A stretch of DNA of 64,000 nucleotides from Globisporangium splendens. Taxonomy: Eukaryota > Oomycota > Peronosporomycetes > Pythiales > Pythiaceae. The stretch's first letter is position 1. Each line of letters starts with the position of its first letter. The stretch covers positions 62,001 to 126,000 of the forward strand of contig VFIW01000035.1 of the NCBI GenBank assembly GCA_006386115.1, written 5' to 3'. Below are positions 61,146 through 64,000 of the stretch, in pieces. The position numbers and the translations under genes were made by a program. The notes below the pieces were generated by a model. The model had not been told where the DNA came from, ran no database searches, and was given only the letters and a program-made list of their open reading frames with translations.

Positions 61146-63398
61146 CTACAATTCGTCCTTCTCCTCGGTCGACGCGAATTCGTCTTCTTCGGTGGCAGGC
61201 GCAGCAGGCGCGGTCGCCTCCTCGTTCGCAAACGCGATCTCTTCGATCTCTTCGTCCTTGAGCTTCGGCACGATGTTCTCCGTGAACACACCGCTGAACG
61301 TTGGCAACTTGATCGACGTTGGATATTCGCCACCAAAGTGGACCGTCAACTTCGTTGGCAGTTCTTCACCAGCGTTGCCGAATTCCTTTGGCGTCGCGAC
61401 ACCGATCGAGACACGCAATTGGTGCTTGCGCTTGACGAAGTACGAGACGGGCTCGAAACGCAACACGGCTTCGTACACCTCGTTCGCCTTGATTTCGCGC
61501 GAGTCCTTCTTCAAGAACGATTGCACCGACGAGTCCTTGCTGATGGTGCTGTGCACAGGGTTCAACACGGCTTCGGTGATGTACGTGACACCGCGACGCT
61601 TGTTTTCGTTCTTGAACGGCAATTGGTAATCGACGTCTTCCAAGTAAGCGACCAAGTTCACGTTTGGCTTGTCGACCGAGAAGAACAAACGCAATTCGAC
61701 TTCACCAGTGATCTCGGTCAATGGGAGTTCAGGGGTCAAGAACGTAGCGTATTGGTCTTCCATTGGCTGACGATCGTTGTAGTAGTATGGGCGGATACCG
61801 AACAAGTGGCTGATCATGTTCCAACGCGACTCAACATCGTACAGCGGATTGTGCGCAACGTCAATCGTAACTTCGCCCGAAGGAGTGGCAACTTCCTCAA
61901 TCGATTGGTCTGGTCCAAAGTACAGCGTCTGGTCGCTCAAGTGCGCTGGCGGCCAAGTCACCGAAGACTTCCATTTGCTGTGCACGAGCGTGAAGTAGTG
62001 CACTGGTTCCTCCCCTTCGACCTTCGAGAACCGGTGACGATTTGGGTACATGTGGTGGTCGAAGTAACGACTGATCTCATCGAGGTGGTAGAAACACTTT
62101 TGCTTCGACGTCGCAAACGGATCCGTGTTGTCAACGCCAGCGTGGCTCCATGGACCAAGAGTGAGACGGTGGCGGAATGGTTCCGTGTTCGCATCTTCAG
62201 GGAGCTTTGGCAGCAACGAAGCGGTATCCGCGTCAAGCGTGTTGGTCAAGTACTGGTAAAGCAAGATCGACGAGCGCGCAACACCCATGTCGTAGTAGCC
62301 TCCAAACGAGTGGATCGCCACACCCGACGACGCAATGTCAGCCAAGTGACGGATAATGTCGAGCTCTTCGAACGAGACACCCACATTCTTCAGCTTATCG
62401 TCACGGAACTTCACGTCCAAGAGCTCTTCGCGGAGGTCAGGGTTGTTGGCGTGCTGCGCAATGTAGTTCTTGAACTGCGCAACGTTGTCATTCACAGGGT
62501 ACACGTTGCCGCCAAAGTAGTTCATCATGATACGTGGCTTCAACGTTGGGATCTCGCGCCAACGGATTTGACGGTCAGTATCGAAAGTGAACGAAGAGTA
62601 GTCTTCCAACGCCTTGCGGTTCTTGACACCGCCCGGGTAGAACGCACTGCGGTAGAGGTCCACTGGTGCGCCGTTCAAGGAAATCGCCTTCAACGCAGGA
62701 TGCTTGGAAGCAGCGAGCAAGAGAGCACCGACACCTTCCATGCCGTGACCGATAGCAGCGACTTCGCCGTTCGACCACGGTTGCTTCGTGATCCACTCAA
62801 TGATTTCATAGCCATCTTCGATTTCTTGGTCGGCGAAGTCGTGCTTCTTGGAACCCGCGGAGGCGCCAGTACCGCGCACATCAACCGACACCCACGCATA
62901 ACCATTCGTGACAAAACGCTGCACGTAAATGTTCGTGCGAGGGTTCGTGAACGTCTTCTTGTACGACGCGAACAACGAGAACGGGAAGTCCAGCGTGTAG
63001 CCACGTCCGTGGCGAGTCGTGTACAAGATCGTAGGCACCGTCTGGTTCTTCTTCGTGATGTACTCGGCGACGTACGTGTCGACGGCCAGGTCCACGCCGT
63101 CTTTCATCGGCACGTACTGGGTGTTGTAATCGGTTTGCGCCGGGTTAAAGTACCGCAGACTCTCGTAGCGCTTGCCGATCCAACTGTTGTCGTTCACGTT
63201 CAGTTCACACGACACGGGGTCTTCCCTGCCCGTGAAGTAGTTCACACCTTGCGTCGCGAGCGTGACCGTGATCATCGAGATGAACGCGCTTTTCATGTAG
63301 TGCTTGGTGTTGGTGGTGGCGGCCGCGCGGCGCGCCTGCGTCTCGGCGTCGACCTCCGGCTCGGCGCCGGCGGCAGGCGGGGCGTTGGCGTCCACCAT
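61146..63398 (-). CDS. S15/CocE-like alpha/beta hydrolase with KDEL tail, nucleophile missing
   Basis: 750 residues from ATG 63398 (MVDANAPPAAG); an in-frame ATG at 63512 would add 38 residues. A single hydrophobic segment at ~36-54 (KSAFISMITVTLATQGV) is a signal anchor or uncleaved signal. The C-terminus is EEKDEL, a canonical ER-retrieval signal, so the body lies in the ER lumen. The fold is that of CocE/NonD and X-Pro dipeptidyl-peptidase (S15) hydrolases: DVRGTGASAGS near the oxyanion site, GPWSHAG carrying the family His, and GGYYDMG carrying the Asp. The nucleophile elbow, usually G-x-S-x-x-G, reads GHGMEG with Gly 219 in place of Ser. The C-terminal jelly-roll (from ~500) is present. 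Probably a pseudoenzyme, chaperone or binding protein. Confidence 0.8.
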   Translation of the reverse strand: MVDANAPPAAGAEPEVDAETQARRAAATTNTKHYMKSAFISMITVTLATQGVNYFTGREDPVSCELNVNDNSWIGKRYESLRYFNPAQTDYNTQYVPMKDGVDLAVDTYVAEYITKKNQTVPTILYTTRHGRGYTLDFPFSLFASYKKTFTNPRTNIYVQRFVTNGYAWVSVDVRGTGASAGSKKHDFADQEIEDGYEIIEWITKQPWSNGEVAAIGHGMEGVGALLLAASKHPALKAISLNGAPVDLYRSAFYPGGVKNRKALEDYSSFTFDTDRQIRWREIPTLKPRIMMNYFGGNVYPVNDNVAQFKNYIAQHANNPDLREELLDVKFRDDKLKNVGVSFEELDIIRHLADIASSGVAIHSFGGYYDMGVARSSILLYQYLTNTLDADTASLLPKLPEDANTEPFRHRLTLGPWSHAGVDNTDPFATSKQKCFYHLDEISRYFDHHMYPNRHRFSKVEGEEPVHYFTLVHSKWKSSVTWPPAHLSDQTLYFGPDQSIEEVATPSGEVTIDVAHNPLYDVESRWNMISHLFGIRPYYYNDRQPMEDQYATFLTPELPLTEITGEVELRLFFSVDKPNVNLVAYLEDVDYQLPFKNENKRRGVTYITEAVLNPVHSTISKDSSVQSFLKKDSREIKANEVYEAVLRFEPVSYFVKRKHQLRVSIGVATPKEFGNAGEELPTKLTVHFGGEYPTSIKLPTFSGVFTENIVPKLKDEEIEEIAFANEEATAPAAPATEEDEFASTEEKDEL

Positions 63399-64000
63399 CT
63401 TCGTTGGGGCTTCTCTTGCGGGGCGGGACGGGGCTTCCTCTTGTTGCGCTCGGGCGCTTGTTGCGGAATGACCATGGCATGTGTGCGTGCACACGAGGTC
63501 GAGGAGGGACAAACTTCCCCTCTCGAAAGTGATGAGTATCGCTTTGAGCAGGGTTTTGAGTCACTGCAGTCTGTGCAAAGGGGGATGGGAGCAAAGAGAG
63601 AAGGACACTGATCGAGCGACATATAAAGTTTCTGAGGCAGCATACAAACCTCAAGATCAAACGGCTCTCGCTGTTCACAAAGCAAGACCACAGCAAGAAA
63701 AAAGAAGAGCAGCAGTCGATTGTCGACGAGAAAGGGTCGATGGAGAGCGGAGATGCGCCTGCGAGTCGGGAACGCAAAGGTACCTGCCGCCGCAATTAGA
63801 CCATGGCGTTGTGGTTTGGTGGCGTGGCTGGCTGGCCCACTATCGGAATGTGCTTTTCGTCAGCATTTGCGTCACTCTCCTTAACGACACAACAGACACC
63901 ACCCACCTGCGCTTTTGTATCGGGCGTGGGGGTTGTTACGGTGTCCCGTTGCTCGCTTGTCGGTGGTGCTGACCACCCACGTGGTTCATTCGAATCTGAT
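63399..64000. other. Trailing segment
   Basis: Leader of the S15-like gene and flanking sequence to the window end. No further gene supported. Confidence 0.45.

Noticed and set aside
61338..63611. 757-codon plus-strand open frame
   Set aside because: It is the antisense of the S15/CocE-like gene, with Arg/Val-rich composition and no domain.
1..64000. CRISPR arrays, rRNA, tRNA or a viral insertion
   Set aside because: No regularly spaced repeats, no rRNA-like stretches, no tRNA cloverleaf recognised by eye, and no capsid, envelope or integrase genes.

Overview
The window is nuclear DNA of an oomycete, probably from the Phytophthora/Pythium side of the group; I cannot name the species. The evidence is: compact genes with few introns, most of them 73-110 bp GT-AG; copies of the oomycete Inr-type core promoter (consensus GCTCATTYYNCAWTTT) just upstream of several start codons; an amplified family of oomycete-type folate-biopterin (BT1/FBT) transporters; and a small secreted protein with an RxLR-like motif. 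There are no bacterial operons, no CRISPR array and no rRNA. I recognised no tRNA genes.

Layout. 1-20 kb: FBT1 (1.2-2.9 kb), a ubiquitin-like/Tudor-knot protein (3.9-7.1 kb), two decaying genes (7.3-8.7 kb on the minus strand; a multi-GAF-domain gene at 9.0-12.4 kb), a LINE scrap (13.1 kb), FBT2 (15.3-17.0 kb) and the first of three NmrA-like oxidoreductases (18.2-19.2 kb). 21-30 kb is a transposon nest: two nearly identical, 5'-truncated non-LTR retrotransposon copies (RT, zinc-knuckle, RNase H) in inverted orientation bracket the remains of a third FBT gene whose first ~156 codons are gone, followed by a fragment of a second LINE family with a mutated RNase H. 30-34 kb holds NmrA genes 2 and 3 in convergent orientation. 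34.8-39.7 kb is a broken leucine-rich-repeat/EF-hand gene whose last exon was split by a third copy of the first LINE, with a perfect 13-bp target-site duplication.

40-64 kb is a mostly intact genic stretch: two tandem cytochrome b561-like membrane proteins, a medium-chain dehydrogenase/reductase with one premature stop, a small RxLR-like secreted protein, a Cys-rich secreted protein, a BAG/alpha-crystallin fusion, a coiled-coil protein, a CNPase-like polynucleotide kinase/2H phosphoesterase, a C2 plus CX5R inositol-polyphosphate-4-phosphatase-like protein, an ER/secretory cyclophilin, and a KDEL-ended S15/CocE-like hydrolase without its nucleophilic serine.

Two themes stand out. First, families expand locally (three FBT, three NmrA, two b561) beside LINE insertions that also destroy genes. 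Second, the nonsense codons in the broken genes are all of a kind explained by single C-to-T changes at CAA, CAG or CGA codons. The strongest candidates for new biology are the CNPase-like protein, the nucleophile-less ER hydrolase and the plant-L1-like RNase H-bearing LINE family.
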